A stretch of 64,000 nucleotides of DNA from Nemertoderma westbladi (Eukaryota; Xenacoelomorpha; Nemertodermatida; Nemertodermatidae): contig JAUCBJ010007719.1 in assembly GCA_032718475.1 (NCBI GenBank), forward strand, positions 1 through 64,000. The letters are read 5' to 3'. Each line of letters starts with the position of its first letter. The first letter of the stretch is position 1. The position numbers and the translations under genes were made by a program. This document shows positions 32,209-43,946 of this stretch, piece after piece. The notes beneath the pieces were generated by a model. That model made no database searches. It saw only the letters and a program-made list of their open reading frames with translations, and was not told where the DNA came from.

Positions 32209-33723
32209 TACAGTACCATTTTAATTATCCATTCCCCTGGATACATATGTACCATGTACCAAATTTTATCCTTGTCTTCCCCATTGCACACAATGTAGAC
32301 CTGTATCTACTTGGAAAGACAAACTACGCTTAAAACCAGACATTATATGGCACTTGGATATACCCGGAGTTAACGGTTTCATGCAACTCCCATGTTCAAT
32401 TGACTTTGAACCTACAGTACCGCGATTTGGGCTCCCTTTGGGTTGATTGACAGTAGTACAACTCTGGTTTACAACAGCTGTGGTTTGGGGAGCCTTTTTT
32501 TTTTTTTTTACATAAGCTCCATTTTAAGCAGTAGTCAAACTCTGTTCTATAAATGGCGCCGAATTACATACTAGCCGCCTTGCAATACATACTACATACC
32601 ACCAACAGCCAGGAATGCAATGGGAGTTATATGCAGTCAATAGCAAACACTGGCCAGTGCCCAGTCCCCGTGATAGTGTACCTATCTATGCGGTTATTAT
32701 TAACCACCTCAAGTATAAGGGGAAACAGTTTTGGTGGTAATTACACATATCGGAAAGGTAAACGGTGGACTTCGGAGATAGACTACGCAATTTGTTTATG
32801 GAGTTTCATAGAGTTAGTCGAATTATTCGAGGTTGATAACACAATGGGAGGTTCTGATCATGATCTTCTCCTGTTATCAGTCGATAGGTCCGCGAGTTAT
32901 ATTTTGGATTCACTAGTGGAACGCGCAGACTCTCTGGGAGTTCCAGGGTGGACATCATCAGTGTGTGGGAACTTCCAACTCAGTTCGCAAAGGAATTTCT
33001 CATACGATGATAAACTGCCAGGATTTTACCAAATCTCTAGCGCTGATAGATCCACCGCTTATCGATATATTAACTCCAGCTGATGTGGTGAAGTGTCAAT
33101 CATCAATTCTAACGCTTTAAAACACCGTCGGAAAGATGTAGAAGGAACGAAAACTGGCTACCATCGATGGAAGTATCGGTATTGGACTGGGAATATTTAC
33201 AGTTCTACCAGCTTCATGGTTGTTCTTCTTTCTCTCAGTATTTAATATTATTTTTTCGGGAAACGTATACCCTTACGGTTGGGGAATAAGTAAACTAGTT
33301 GTATTATTTTAGTCGGGTTGCCTTACAGTATGTGGCCATTATAGGGGAATATCTATAATGTCCACGGTTGCTATAGTGTATGATATAACCGCGCCATTTA
33401 CATGAATTATGTTTTATTAGGAAACCATGTAATTATAAAGGCACAGATGGAAGGAAGACTAGAGTAGCAACAGTGCACATAACATAGTTAGCAGTTAGCA
33501 GAACCAGCTAGGAAGCGCCCTTTTAGACGCACAGCCCACCCACCACACACATATCAGAGTACTTCCCATTGAATGATTGACATTTCATAACGGTAGTTGG
33601 CTAGCTTTGATGAGCGCCGCTGTCCCAGAGGGCAAATGTAAAAATACTCTTTTCTTGGAAGAAGATTTTCCGAGTAGATACACTTGGAACTAAATCTCTC
33701 AATGTGTGGGAATGGAGAATGGA
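32209..33723. other. Intronic sequence with a LINE endonuclease remnant; otherwise featureless
   Basis: Apart from the endonuclease-like fragment (32553-33083) I see no gene. A T-run lies at about 32498-32510. The region lies within the first intron of the host gene model. Confidence 0.5.
32553..33083 (+). pseudogene. Fragment of a LINE APE-type endonuclease, family not assigned
   Basis: Residues about 58-115 of the 176-codon frame read NYTYRKGKRWTSEIDYAI and then GGSDHDLLLLSV. This is the T-x-R...S-x-IDY...SDH signature of the C-terminal half of APE endonucleases in LINEs. No catalytic Asn/Glu strand or RT is nearby. The sequence does not closely match LINEs A-E here, so it comes from another family or is too decayed. 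It is unlikely to be functional. Confidence 0.5.
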
Positions 33724-34469
33724 AGTGTCGTTATTCAGGTACCTGACCACCCCCACCCCACGCCCCCCCCCCCCCCCTCACCCCCCCACCCCCCCCCAAA
33801 ATTTTTCTACAAATCTTAATGAGATTGCATGAAATTTGAAATAGAGATAGTTTCACCTCCCTCCTCCTCGGTGGGTGAGTGAGAATTTTTATTTTTGCTT
33901 TCAATCTTTAGCTATTAGAAAGGCATTTCCTAAAGGAAATGCAACCACGAAGCTAAGGAAAATTAAACACTTTTCTGAAGTTTCAGAAAAGTTTTCTAGA
34001 ACTGCTGAGGTTTACATTAAGATCCGGTTTGTGGTTCCAGGTGACACATACTTCAATTCAGTTTCATTGAGTAGTTGATGTGCAAAACTAAGGATTTAAT
34101 TGTTAAAACGTCTGTTTGTAGTGGTTGTCATGGAAAATGAAAAATGGAACAATTTAAATTGGATGCGGAATTAGTGATATAGTGGGGATAGGGATTGGTC
34201 CCAAGTCGTAATACCATAAAGTTATGCTTCAAATAACCATTTTACAAATTTGAACATCTGTTTAGCATGGTTGCCCTGGTAACTGGATTTTCTAATTAAC
34301 CTCAATCAGCTCGACTATTGTCCTTATCATTGAGTTGAGAAACCCCAATTGCGGTTATTCTACAAATATAGTTATGAATATAGACTTGAATTATATAATC
34401 TGTAATGAACTCCAGTTACCACGGTAACTAGATATTTCTGGAATGTTTTGAGTTTTACTAAAAGTTCCA

Positions 34470-37180
34470 CTACTACTACTACGATCGGCATGCTGCATTG
34501 CAGCTGCATTTTTAAGAATGCTGTGCCGGCTTGTCAACAAAATTGCACCGCCACAACTCCCTATCACCCATGACATTTGCTAGATCATCCGCATCTTTAA
34601 GGCCAGTGTCCTTTAAGATGCGTCTCAAGAAAGTCATGGGCTGTCCACCATGCTTATTCACTCCATGAGGCTGCCAAAGTACAAGATTATGCACTGGCTG
34701 GTCCTCACGGCGAAAGCAATGTCCTGCAAAGCGGAGGCGATTTTGTTCTAGTGTCAAGCTTGGGGGAACCAATGAGACACCTCCAATGTTATATAGTGTC
34801 TGGTTGGAGATGTGTGCATTGTACTTGACACAATGAACCCGGCGTAGCATTCTTGTGAATGTGCCATCCAGAGATTTGGTGTCCTCAGCAGTTAGAGCCC
34901 AGCATGGACTCCCGTAGAGGAGTACTGGAACTACTGCTGCTCTAAATAATCGGACCTTAAGTTTCCGTTTAATTCTCGGTGACTTCCAAATCCTGGAAAG
35001 CCTATTCAAGGCTGCCCATGCCTTTCCCTTACGTATTCGAAGGTCCTCACCTGACTTCCGGATCCATGATCCCAGGTAACAGAAGTCGTCCACATGCTCA
35101 AGCATACCATCCTTTGAGCTTATGCTCATCCGATCAGAGACTTGCTGAGGACTTTCAAAGTTAACTGTCAGAATTTTGGTCTTTCTGGAGTTAATAAAAA
35201 GACCAACACTAGAAGCAGCATGCTCCAACGAGCCGAGGAGCCGTTGGGCTCCCTCTAATGATTCTGAGAGTACTCCTAAGTCATCAGCAAAGTCTAGATC
35301 AGTTAGGTACTTGACACGATTTCCTCGACTTCTGGAGCCAGTAGGTGGAGTTATCATCACCCCATCATCATTATGATGATCTAAGGACATGCGTAGAACA
35401 TAGTCAAGCACAATAATGAACAAGAATGGTGCAAGTGTGTCTCCTTGGAGGACGCCCCATAACACTTCAAATGGTTCTGTGTCACCGTCAACAGTAGATA
35501 CAAATGTTGTCGAACCATCGTATACTGATCTGATTGCTGCAATAATTTCATCAGGAATCCCATATAATGAAAGTATGCTGAACATACGCGAGCGAGAGAC
35601 TGAATCAAAGGCCTTGAAGAAGTCAACAAAGATAACAGCCAGATGCCTGTCTTTCTTTTTTGAAAATTCTTCAATTATCCTTCTAAGTGCCAAAATGGGC
35701 TCCATGGTCCCACGACCTTTACGGAACCCATTCTGATTTCCACGGAGCAGTCTCTCAATGGGATCCCTGATGCGATTTAATAGAATCCTATTGTATAGCT
35801 TTGTAGCAATCGAGATCAATGAGATTCCCCGAAAAGAACCATAGAGTGTTAGGTTGCCCTTCTTGGGAACTGGCACCAACTTATTTGTTTTCATTTCTTG
35901 TGGGACTCTTGTTGTTCGGTACATGTCTACTATGATGGGATAGATGAGCTTTAAACACTCAGGTATTTTAAAGACCTCAGGGGGAACACCATCTACTCCA
36001 CTGGCACGATTGGTCTTAATGCTCTTTGCAGCAGCCTCCACTTCTGCAAAGGAGATATCGCCAATGGGAATATCTGGGAGTACAGACTCAGACACTTTTA
36101 CTTCTATAAAGTTATCAGGCAATACCCTGTCATTATTGAGGAGCTTTTCAAAGTGGGCTTTCCAACCATTGAGGCGATCGGCTGGTGATTCAGCCTTAAC
36201 CTTGGTGGTTGGTTGGCTTTTCCGCCCAGTAAGCAGATTGATCGATTTCCATGCCTGGGATGATTGCCTGCTGTCGTCAGCATCATTGATGGCATCAACC
36301 TGTTGGTTTATTAGCTCCTGTAGATTAACAGAGTACTGCCTGTTCAGGGACCTAGATGCAGCCTTAACTGCATTCTTGGCCGCTGTAGTTTGTTTGAGTC
36401 GGGACTCTTTCTTCTCCTTATGAAGGTCATTTCGGCACTTCTGAATTTTGTTGTCAGTCCAGGGGGCCCTTTTCCTGTTTCGAGGGTATACAGGAACTGT
36501 TTCTGCAGCTGCTAACTTAACTGCTTATGTAAAGGCAGTATAGCCCTCACAGTGATCTGCCGCCTCAGAGGCAAGAGCCTCATACCTGTTGCTCAGCTGT
36601 AGTGTGAAGCTGGATCTCACACTTGGCTGTTGCAACAGAGAGGACCAGTCATGCCGCGGCAAGGCAGATTTCGTTGTTCTGCTAGCACGCAGACTAAGTC
36701 TTACCTTGGCCACAATAAGGCGGTGATCACTGGAGAAGGGTCGAAGTGTAAATGCATTACAGTCTTGTATAGAGCTCCTGTATTTCCTACGAAACAGAAT
36801 ATGGTCTATCTGGGACTTGTGACCACTGGGTCCACTATGAGTCCATAGCTTTCCAGTTCGCTTCTTGAAATGGGTTCCAGCCGAAAACAATCCATTTCCA
36901 GAGATAAAATCCTGAAGATGGACAGAATTTCGGTTAACACTATTGCTATAGACCCAGGGCGATGTAGGTGATTGATGCAGACTTGCATTAAAGTCTCCCA
37001 GGAATGTTAAGAATGCATGCTGATCCACTCCATCAGTAGCTGCTTGTAGATTGTGGTAGAAATTTTCCACCTCCTCTACAGGGGCAACACTAGTTGGAGA
37101 GTAGCACACAATCAGAACCACCTTAGGAAACTTCTTAGCCAGTCTTCCAGAACATGAGAAGTGGCAACGGATGATGCGGT
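34470..37180 (-). mobile_element. LINE B1: RTE-type retrotransposon, 5'-truncated, inserted in FB-A2
   Basis: The 15-base target-site duplication TTACTAAAAGTTCCA lies at 34455-34469 and 37181-37195. The 3' end on the minus strand is a TAG-repeat tail. The 5' truncation falls in the endonuclease. It is nearly identical to LINE B5 at 60664-64000, with only scattered substitutions, which implies recent mobility. Confidence 0.95.
34512..37180 (-). pseudogene. LINE B1 endonuclease-RT frame with one premature stop
   Basis: The minus frame carries FLGDFNAS, SQIDHILFRRK and FSSDHRLIVAK (endonuclease). After a TAA at 36525-36527 the same frame continues with NRASGVDGVPPEVF, SFRGISLI, VDFFKAFDS, GVLQGDTLAPFLFIIV and DFADDLGVLSES (RT) to the stop near 34512. 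LINE B5 has a Glu codon where B1 has the TAA, so a single substitution separates the two parts. The catalytic Asn and Glu are lost by 5' truncation, so the copy is inactive. Confidence 0.92.
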
Positions 37181-38445
37181 TTACTAAAAGTTCCAACTAG
37201 TGGTCCAGATAACACATACCCAGTTTCGTAAAATTTTATCGTGAAGTCTATGCCCAAATGAGTAATTTTTGTATAAAAACATCTGTTTTCAGCGGTTATC
37301 ATGGTAACTGCAAAATAGAACAATCAAATTTGGACGCAGAATAAGTCACATAGTGGGGGTAGAGGTTGGTTCCAAGTCATAACACCTTGTCCTTAGGCTT
37401 CAAATTTACATTTTATAAATTTTAACATCTGTTTAGCCCGGTTGTCAAGGTAACTGGATTTTCTATTTAGCCTTAATCGGCTCTGCTATGGACCTTATAG
37501 TTGAGTTGAGAAACCCCAAGCTTATATCTATTATATTTTTCCTACAAATAGAGTTATAAATATTGACTTTAAATACATAGACTTTTTTCTATGTCCGTTG
37601 CCATGGAAACCAGCGCCATGCGCCTCGACGAGTAGTATATACATGCAAAATTTCAGGGTACTTTTAAAGGTTTCAATAGTTTTTTCACCTATCAAAAAAC
37701 CCCAAATCTGCTCCATACAAGTAAAATAGCCCACTATGAATAGACCATCTCAGCTAAGGAAAATCTTTCTTAGCGAAAGTAGTTGATTTTCCTTAGCTTC
37801 GTGGACAAGGCGTTTGAAAAAGGTGTCTCCGGTGATATTTCACCAGTTACACTGCAGTTATTCTTGAACCTTAACGTGATTTATTTATAGCAATGGAAAG
37901 CTGGCCGTGTAAGAATTTCAAAAACGTAAAACGATTTGAATTTGGTTGGGAAATAACTGAGATATGAGCGTTCGAAAGTTGCGTGGTTTTGCACCTGCAC
38001 GATTCTATTTTATTCTATTAAATATAATCACCATATTCTAGAACATTTTGTTTAGAACATTTTGTTTAGAACATTTTGTTTTGTTATTCCAAAAAAGTAT
38101 GGGATAAAAAAAATGTTCCAGAATATGATGTATTTGTTAAATAGTATAAATGGCCTACATAGGAAGCAAATACATGCAACATGGTGAACTGGTAAAATAT
38201 CACCGCAGACACCTTTTTTCTAACGATTGTAGCTAAAGATTGAAAGCAAAAAGAAAAATTCTGGCTCACCCACAGAGGAGGAGGGAGGTGGAACTATCTT
38301 GGTTTCTAATTTCATGCTATCTCATTAAGATTTTTAGAAATTTTTTTTCTCTTTTGGGGGGGGGGGGGGGGGGGCAGGTACCTGAATAACGACACTATAT
38401 TCCAGGACGTTGTGTACTAAATTACAATATTGTATTGTATTGCAG

Positions 38446-38525
38446 TTCTTATCGAAAAAGGGGGAATATTTGAGTTGCAAACAGCCTCCCAACTGGGTTT
38501 GACAGCGAAGAAGCTTATTGGGGAG
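38446..38525 (+). CDS. Host gene exon 2 (26 codons)
   Basis: TTGTATTGCAG precedes and GTGAGC follows (GGGGAG|GTGAGC), both good splice sites. Only one frame is open, starting with the last two bases of a split codon and ending on a codon boundary. It encodes LIEKGGIFELQTASQLGLTA and then KKLIGE. The phase fits exon 1 (one base left over) and exon 3 (phase 0). It lies just outside the right end of FB-A2. The protein family is not recognised. Confidence 0.65.
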
Positions 38526-38817
38526 GTGAGCTAAAGCTACTGTATTATTACACACCGCTACTGTGCAGGTTATTTCTGTGCAGACATGTTATCTACAGTA
38601 TTGAGTATGACTCACGCTATCCAATTGCGTGGTTAACCACACACCTGCTACTGTGTGCGTGAGGATAACATTAGATGTTAAATGTAATAAATGTAAAATA
38701 CAAATGTAATATTGCTATTAAATACACAATCTCCCCTTAATACAACAACCAATTTTAGGGGGTCGGAGACCCCCCCCCCCCCCTCCCCATTTAAATTTTA
38801 ATTAAATTTATTTCCAG

Positions 38818-39056
38818 AAAGAAATAGAGCTGAAAAATAAAGGATCTCAAGTGAAATCCAAACAACAGGAAAATATGGAAGTATTTGAAAAACGAGTTAG
38901 CTTTGATGCCGCTAAGGGTGTTGTTAGCGAGTCGGTTGCTAAATCTAACGAAGTCAAATACAGGCCGAGATTCTTGAGTGAGAATACGAGCGGTGAGAAC
39001 GAAGCGACATTCCTAGATGAGTTGGTAAAGGGTAAACATCAGGGCGAGAGTGAAAG
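38818..39056 (+). CDS. Host gene exon 3 (79 codons plus two bases)
   Basis: The acceptor is TTTATTTCCAG, and an in-frame stop just upstream shows the frame begins here. The donor GAAAG|GTTAGA lies at 39056/39057, leaving two bases. The product is charged, Lys/Glu-rich, starting KEIELKNKGSQVKSKQQ and including FEKRVSFDAAKGVVSESVAK, probably helical or disordered. The donor coincides with the first base of the 45-bp minisatellite. A stronger alternative donor, TTG|GTAAAG at 39024/39025, is in phase 0 and would not fit exon 4. Confidence 0.7.
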
Positions 39057-42000
39057 GTTAGATTGTTAAACAGTAGCGGTAGGATAGATTGGAAAACCAA
39101 GGTTAGATTGTTAAACAGTAGCGGTAGATTAGATTGAAAAACCAAGGTTAGATTGTTAAACAGTAGCGGTAGGTTAGATTGAAAAACCAAGGTTAGATTG
39201 TTAAACAGTAGCGGTAGGTTAGATTGGAAAACCAAGGTTAGATTGTTAAACAGTAGCGGTAGGTTAGAATGAAAAACCAAGGTTAGATTGTTAAACAGTA
39301 GCGGTAGGTTAGATTGGAAAACCAAGGTTAGATTGTTAAACAGTAGCGGTAGGTTAGATTGGAAAACCAAGGTTAGATTGTTAAACAGTAGCGATAGGTT
39401 AGATTGGAAAACCAAGGTTTGATTGTTAAACAGTAGCGGTAGGTTAGATTGGAAAACCAAGGTTAGATTGTTAAACAGTAGCGGTAGGTTAGAATGAAAA
39501 ACCAAGGTTAGATTGTTAAACAGTAGCGGTAGGTTAGATTGGAAAACCAAGGTTAGATTGTTAAACAGTAGCGGTAGGTTAGATTGGAAAACCAAGGTTA
39601 GATTGTTAAACAGTAGCGATAGGTTAGATTGGAAAACCAAGGTTTGATTGTTAAACAGTAGCGGTAGGTTAGATTGGAAAACCAAGGTTAGATTGTTAAA
39701 CAGTAGCGATAGGTTAGATTGGAAAACCAAGGTTTGATTGTTAAACAGTAGCGGTAGGTTAGATTGGAAAACCAAGGTTAGATTGTTAAACAGTAGCGGT
39801 AGGTTAGATTGGAAAACCAAGGTTAGATTGTTAAACAGTAGCGATAGGTTAGATTGGAAAACCAAGGTTTGATTGTTAAACAGTAGCGGTAGGTTAGATT
39901 GGAAAACCAAGGTTAGATTGTTAAACAGTAGCGATAGGTTAGATTGGAAAACCAAGGTTTGATTGTTAAACAGTAGCGGTAGGTTAGATTGGAAAACCAA
40001 GGTTAGATTGTTAAACAGTAGCGATAGGTTAGATTGGAAAACCAAGGTTAGATTGTTAAACAGTAGCGGTAGGTTAGATTGGAAAACCAAGGTTAGATTG
40101 TTAAACAGTAGCGATAGGTTAGATTGGAAAACCAAGGTTTGATTGTTAAACAGTAGCGGTAGGTTAGAATGAAAAACCAAGGTTAGATTGTTAAACAGTA
40201 GCGGTAGGTTAGATTGGAAAACCAAGGTTTGATTGTTAAACAGTAGCGGTAGATTAGATTGAAAAACCAAGGCTAGATTGTTAAACAGTAGCGGTATGTT
40301 AGATTGAAAAACCAAGGTTAGATTGTTAAACAGTAGCGGTAGGTTAGATTGGAAAACCAAGGTTAGATTGTTAAACAGTAGCGATAGGTTAGATTGGAAA
40401 ACCAAGGTTAGATTGTTAAACAGTAGCGGTAGATTAGATTGAAAAACCAAGGCTAGATTGTTAAACAGTAGCGGTAGGTTAGATTGGAAAACCAAGGTTA
40501 GATTGTTAAACAGTAGCGGTAGGTTAGAATGAAAAACCAAGGTTAGATTGTTAAACAGTAGCGGTAGGTTAGATTGGAAAACCAAGGTTAGATTGTTAAA
40601 CAGTAGCGGTAGGTTAGATTGGAAAACCAAGGTTAGATTGTTAAACAGTAGCGGTAGGTTAGAATGAAAAACCAAGGTTAGATTGTTAAACAGTAGCGGT
40701 AGGTTAGATTGGAAAACCAAGGTTAGATTGTTAAACAGTAGCGGTAGGTTAGATTGGAAAACCAAGGTTAGATTGTTAAACAGTAGCGATAGGTTAGATT
40801 GGAAAACCAAGGTTTGATTGTTAAACAGTAGCGGTAGGTTAGATTGGAAAACCAAGGTTAGATTGTTAAACAGTAGCGATAGGTTAGATTGGAAAACCAA
40901 GGTTTGATTGTTAAACAGTAGCGGTAGATTAGATTGAAAAACCAAGGCTAGATTGTTAAACAGTAGCGGTATGTTAGATTGAAAAACCAAGGTTAGATTG
41001 TTAAACAGTAGCGGTAGGTTAGATTGGAAAACCAAGGTTAGATTGTTAAACAGTAGCGATAGGTTAGATTGGAAAACCAAGGTTAGATTGTTAAACAGTA
41101 GCGGTAGATTAGATTGAAAAACCAAGGCTAGATTGTTAAACAGTAGCGGTAGGTTAGATTGGAAAACCAAGGTTAGATTGTTAAACAGTAGCGGTAGGTT
41201 AGATTGAAAAACCAAGGTTAGATTGTTAAACAGTAGCGATAGGTTAGATTGGAAAACCAAGGTTAGATTGTTAAACAGTAGCGGTAGATTAGATTGAAAA
41301 ACCAAGGCTAGATTGTTAAACAGTAGCGGTAGGTTAGATTGGAAAACCAAGGTTAGATTGTTAAACAGTAGCGATAGGTTAGATTGGAAAACCAAGGTTA
41401 GATTGTTAAACAGTAGCGGTAGATTAGATTGAAAAACCAAGGCTAGATTGTTAAACAGTAGCGGTAGGTTAGATTGAAAAACCAAGGTTAGATTGTTAAA
41501 CAGTAGCGATAGGTTAGATTGGAAAACCAAGGTTAGATTGTTAAACAGTAGCGGTAGGTTAGATTGGAAAACCAAGGTTAGATTGTTAAACAGTAGCGAT
41601 AGGTTAGATTGGAAAACCAAGGTTAGATTGTTAAACAGTAGCGGTAGATTAGATTGAAAAACCAAGGCTAGATTGTTAAACAGTAGCGGTAGGTTAGATT
41701 GAAAAACCAAGGTTAGATTGTTAAACAGTAGCGATAGGTTAGATTGGAAAACCAAGGTTAGATTGTTAAACAGTAGCGGTAGGTTAGATTGGAAAACCAA
41801 GGTTAGATTGTTAAACAGTAGCGATAGGTTAGATTGGAAAACCAAGGTTAGATTGTTAAACAGTAGCGGTAGATTAGATTGAAAAACCAAGGCTAGATTG
41901 TTAAACAGTAGCGGTAGGTTAGATTGAAAAACCAAGGTTAGATTGTTAAACAGTAGCGATAGGTTAGATTGGAAAACCAAGGTTAGATTGTTAAACAGTA

Positions 42001-42400
42001 GCGGTAGGTTAGATTGGAAAACCAAGGTTAGATTGTTAAACAGTAGCGGTAGATTAGATTGAAAAACCAAGGCTAGATTGTTAAACAGTAGCGGTAGGTT
42101 AGATTGAAAAACCAAGGCTAGATTGTTAAACAGTAGCGGTAGGTTAGATTGGAAAACCAAGGTTAGATTGTTAAACAGTAGCGGTAGGTTAGATTGGAAA
42201 ACCAAGGTTAGATTGTTAAACAGTAGCGATAGGTTAGATTGGAAAACCAAGGTTAGATTGTTAAACAGTAGCGGTAGGTTAGATTGGAAAACCAAGGCTA
42301 GATTGTTAAACAGTAGCGGTAGGTTAGATTGGAAAACCAAGGTTAGATTGTTAAACAGTAGCGGTAGGTTAGATTGGAAAACCAAGGCTAGATTGTTAAA
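39057..42400. repeat. 45-bp minisatellite at the start of a host intron, about 74 copies
   Basis: The unit is GTTAGATTGTTAAACAGTAG, then CGGTAGGTTAGATTGG, then AAAACCAAG. The 45-base period is kept without a single visible indel over 3.3 kb; variation is by substitution only (GGT/GAT, GATTGG/GATTGA, GGTTA/GGCTA/GGTTT). The first base of the array is the first base of the intron, so every unit repeats an AAG|GTTAGA donor-like junction. The long minus-strand frame (LPLLFNNLTLVFQ repeats) is an artefact of a unit divisible by 3. Confidence 0.95.
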
Positions 42401-43271
42401 TCCACATTGAAATCAGAATGGCTTCCGTAACGGTCGAACAAGCAGTAAATCTTAGATTAGCTCTTTTCAGTTCACATGTTTATCATCATAAAAACAAAAT
42501 GATTCGTATTCGATTATCCTTTTTGCGGTGTATCGGTTGGGTGCTAGCGAGAGGCCTAGCAGGTCCTCAGTCTGTCACCCTACACATTGGGTCTTGACTA
42601 TCATGTGCGTCTATATGCATCGTCTCTGCATATGCGTATACATCATATGCGTCTCTGCATCTATATGATGCAGACCATCCTGAGCCCGCCCGTGAACATG
42701 AACTGTAAAGTTATCTCGAGGCTGATTTTTTACACATTTGCTTGATACTTGCACGAATGCGTATTTGAGGTAAACTTGCGCGTTATTCTAGAGTTATTTT
42801 GTTATCGGCCAAATTACTGGTCAGCAAGCACGAAATTATAACAGCAGTATGGGGTGGGGGGTGGGGGGGGGAGGGGATCTGCCGCTAAGGGGCAAAATAT
42901 CTGAAAGGGAAAATATTCTCCAATTTCGTTGTTTATAATGTTTTTTTTTACAAAAAATGTCTCGAATGTCATAATTGAGTTATATAATCGTGATCAACAT
43001 TCAAAAACCGCTATATACCGCAAATAAATTAATTTTTAGTGATACATAAAAACTTTTGAAAATTTTAGCACGAAAAATACTGGAGATGGGTGCCCGAAAG
43101 GGACCACAGCACGAAAACTAACATAATCATATAAATGTCGTTTTTTCTATTGGATAGCCCTTATTTTGAAAAGTCACGAATTCTCGGTTTTCCCAACAAA
43201 CCTGACTCAAAGATACAGATGAATTACAAAAAAATTTATATAAATTCTTTATTTTGGATTATTCTATTTAG
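42401..43271 (+). other. Rest of host intron 3
   Basis: Unique non-coding sequence after the minisatellite, with alternating GCATATGCGT/ATATGATGCAG short repeats at about 42600-42670 and a G-rich tract at 42849-42877. It ends in the acceptor TATTCTATTTAG. No gene is seen. Confidence 0.55.
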
Positions 43272-43348
43272 TGATTCTAAGAAAAAGAAGGAATCTGTAA
43301 CAGCTGATAGACCTTCGGTGAAGGATTATGGTCGGTTTTATCAAGCAG
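43272..43348 (+). CDS. Host gene exon 4 (77 bases)
   Basis: Acceptor TATTCTATTTAG|T and donor CAAGCAG|GTATTT. Joined in phase 2 to exon 3 it completes a Ser codon and reads DSKKKKESVTADRPSVKDYG then RFYQA, leaving one base. Read without splicing the frame starts with TGA, so splicing is needed. The product is basic and charged; the family is not recognised. Confidence 0.65.
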
Positions 43349-43779
43349 GTATTTATCATTGCAAAAATCAGTGCATAATAATTGTTTTACTAGTATACTT
43401 TATTTCATTACTGGAATAGGGATATGAGAAGGCTGGGAGTGGAATAACGGTGAGATTAAGTGAGAATAAAGATAACCCTAACAATATATTATGGTGTTCT
43501 AATAATCTATGGTTAGGTTTTAAAAACGTTGCTTAAATTACTTCCAAATCTTTTCTACTTAAAAGCCCTTTTAACGCATGTAATAAAATTTAAGAAATTC
43601 TATCAAAAAATATTATAATTTACTTTTTCGCAGGTAAAAAGAGTAAAATCAATGCAATTCTTTGGGTTACTTTTTCTCTGGGGAAAAAATTTCTTATTTT
43701 TCTCCCGCTTTGGGGTATATTCGATTTAAAAAGTAACAATTTAAGAATAAAATAATTTTTGGTTAAACTTTTTGTTCAG
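43349..43779 (+). other. Host intron 4
   Basis: 431 bases, AT-rich, starting GTATTT and ending TTTTTGTTCAG. There is no repeat and nothing else of note. Confidence 0.6.
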
Positions 43780-43946
43780 AAACGAAAAGCTGTACTGTTT
43801 ATGTCATACCGAAAGATGTTCAAGAAAAGTTGAGAAACGCTAAAAAACTAGAACTGAAATCCCGAATGGAAGAAGAAAAACGAGCAGATGAAGCAAACAG
43901 AAGGAAAGCAATGGAAGCTGCCAGTGCCTACAATTCTTGGGCTGAG
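43780..43946 (+). CDS. Host gene exon 5 (167 bases), Lys/Glu-rich helix
   Basis: Acceptor TTTTTGTTCAG and donor GGGCTGAG|GTTAGC. The base left over from exon 4 plus 167 gives exactly 56 codons. It begins ETKSCTVYVIPKDVQEKLR and continues with a charged stretch, SRMEEEKRADEANRRKAMEA, ending AYNSWAE, a typical long single helix or coiled coil. Similar K/E-rich regions ending in AYxxW occur in cytoskeleton-associated proteins, but this is only a resemblance. Later exons are not certain; the downstream candidate at 51740 would fit phase 0 but is broken. Confidence 0.7.

Larger units (their letters stand above)
34022..37640 (+). repeat. Internal ~450-bp direct repeat of FB-A2, separated by LINE B1
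   Basis: 34022-34440 and about 37196-37610 are diverged direct copies. Shared blocks in order include ACATCTGTTT, CCAAGTC, TTTAACATCTGTTTAGC-like, GTAACTGGATTTTCTA and GTTGAGTTGAGAAACCCC. In host coordinates (LINE removed) the period is about 450 bases. Confidence 0.7.
33724..38396. mobile_element. Foldback element FB-A2, enlarged by LINE B1
   Basis: AGTGTCGTTATTCAGGTACC, continuing CTG, at 33724-33745 is exactly inverted at 38375-38396, each followed inwards by a long C (or G) run, a TTTCACCTCCCTCCTCCTC block and CTTTCAATCTTTAGCTA. The right end continues with TATTCCAGGACGTTGTGTA, as in FB-A1, but the left end does not. The interior has a roughly 450-bp direct repeat (see separate entry). 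No transposase is seen. Without LINE B1 the element is about 1.95 kb. Confidence 0.75.

Noticed and set aside
38954-42385. 1,143-codon minus-strand frame of LPLLFNNLTLVFQ repeats
   Set aside because: A 45-bp unit without indels stays open by itself; the frame has no unique domain and is antisense to a well-supported exon and intron.
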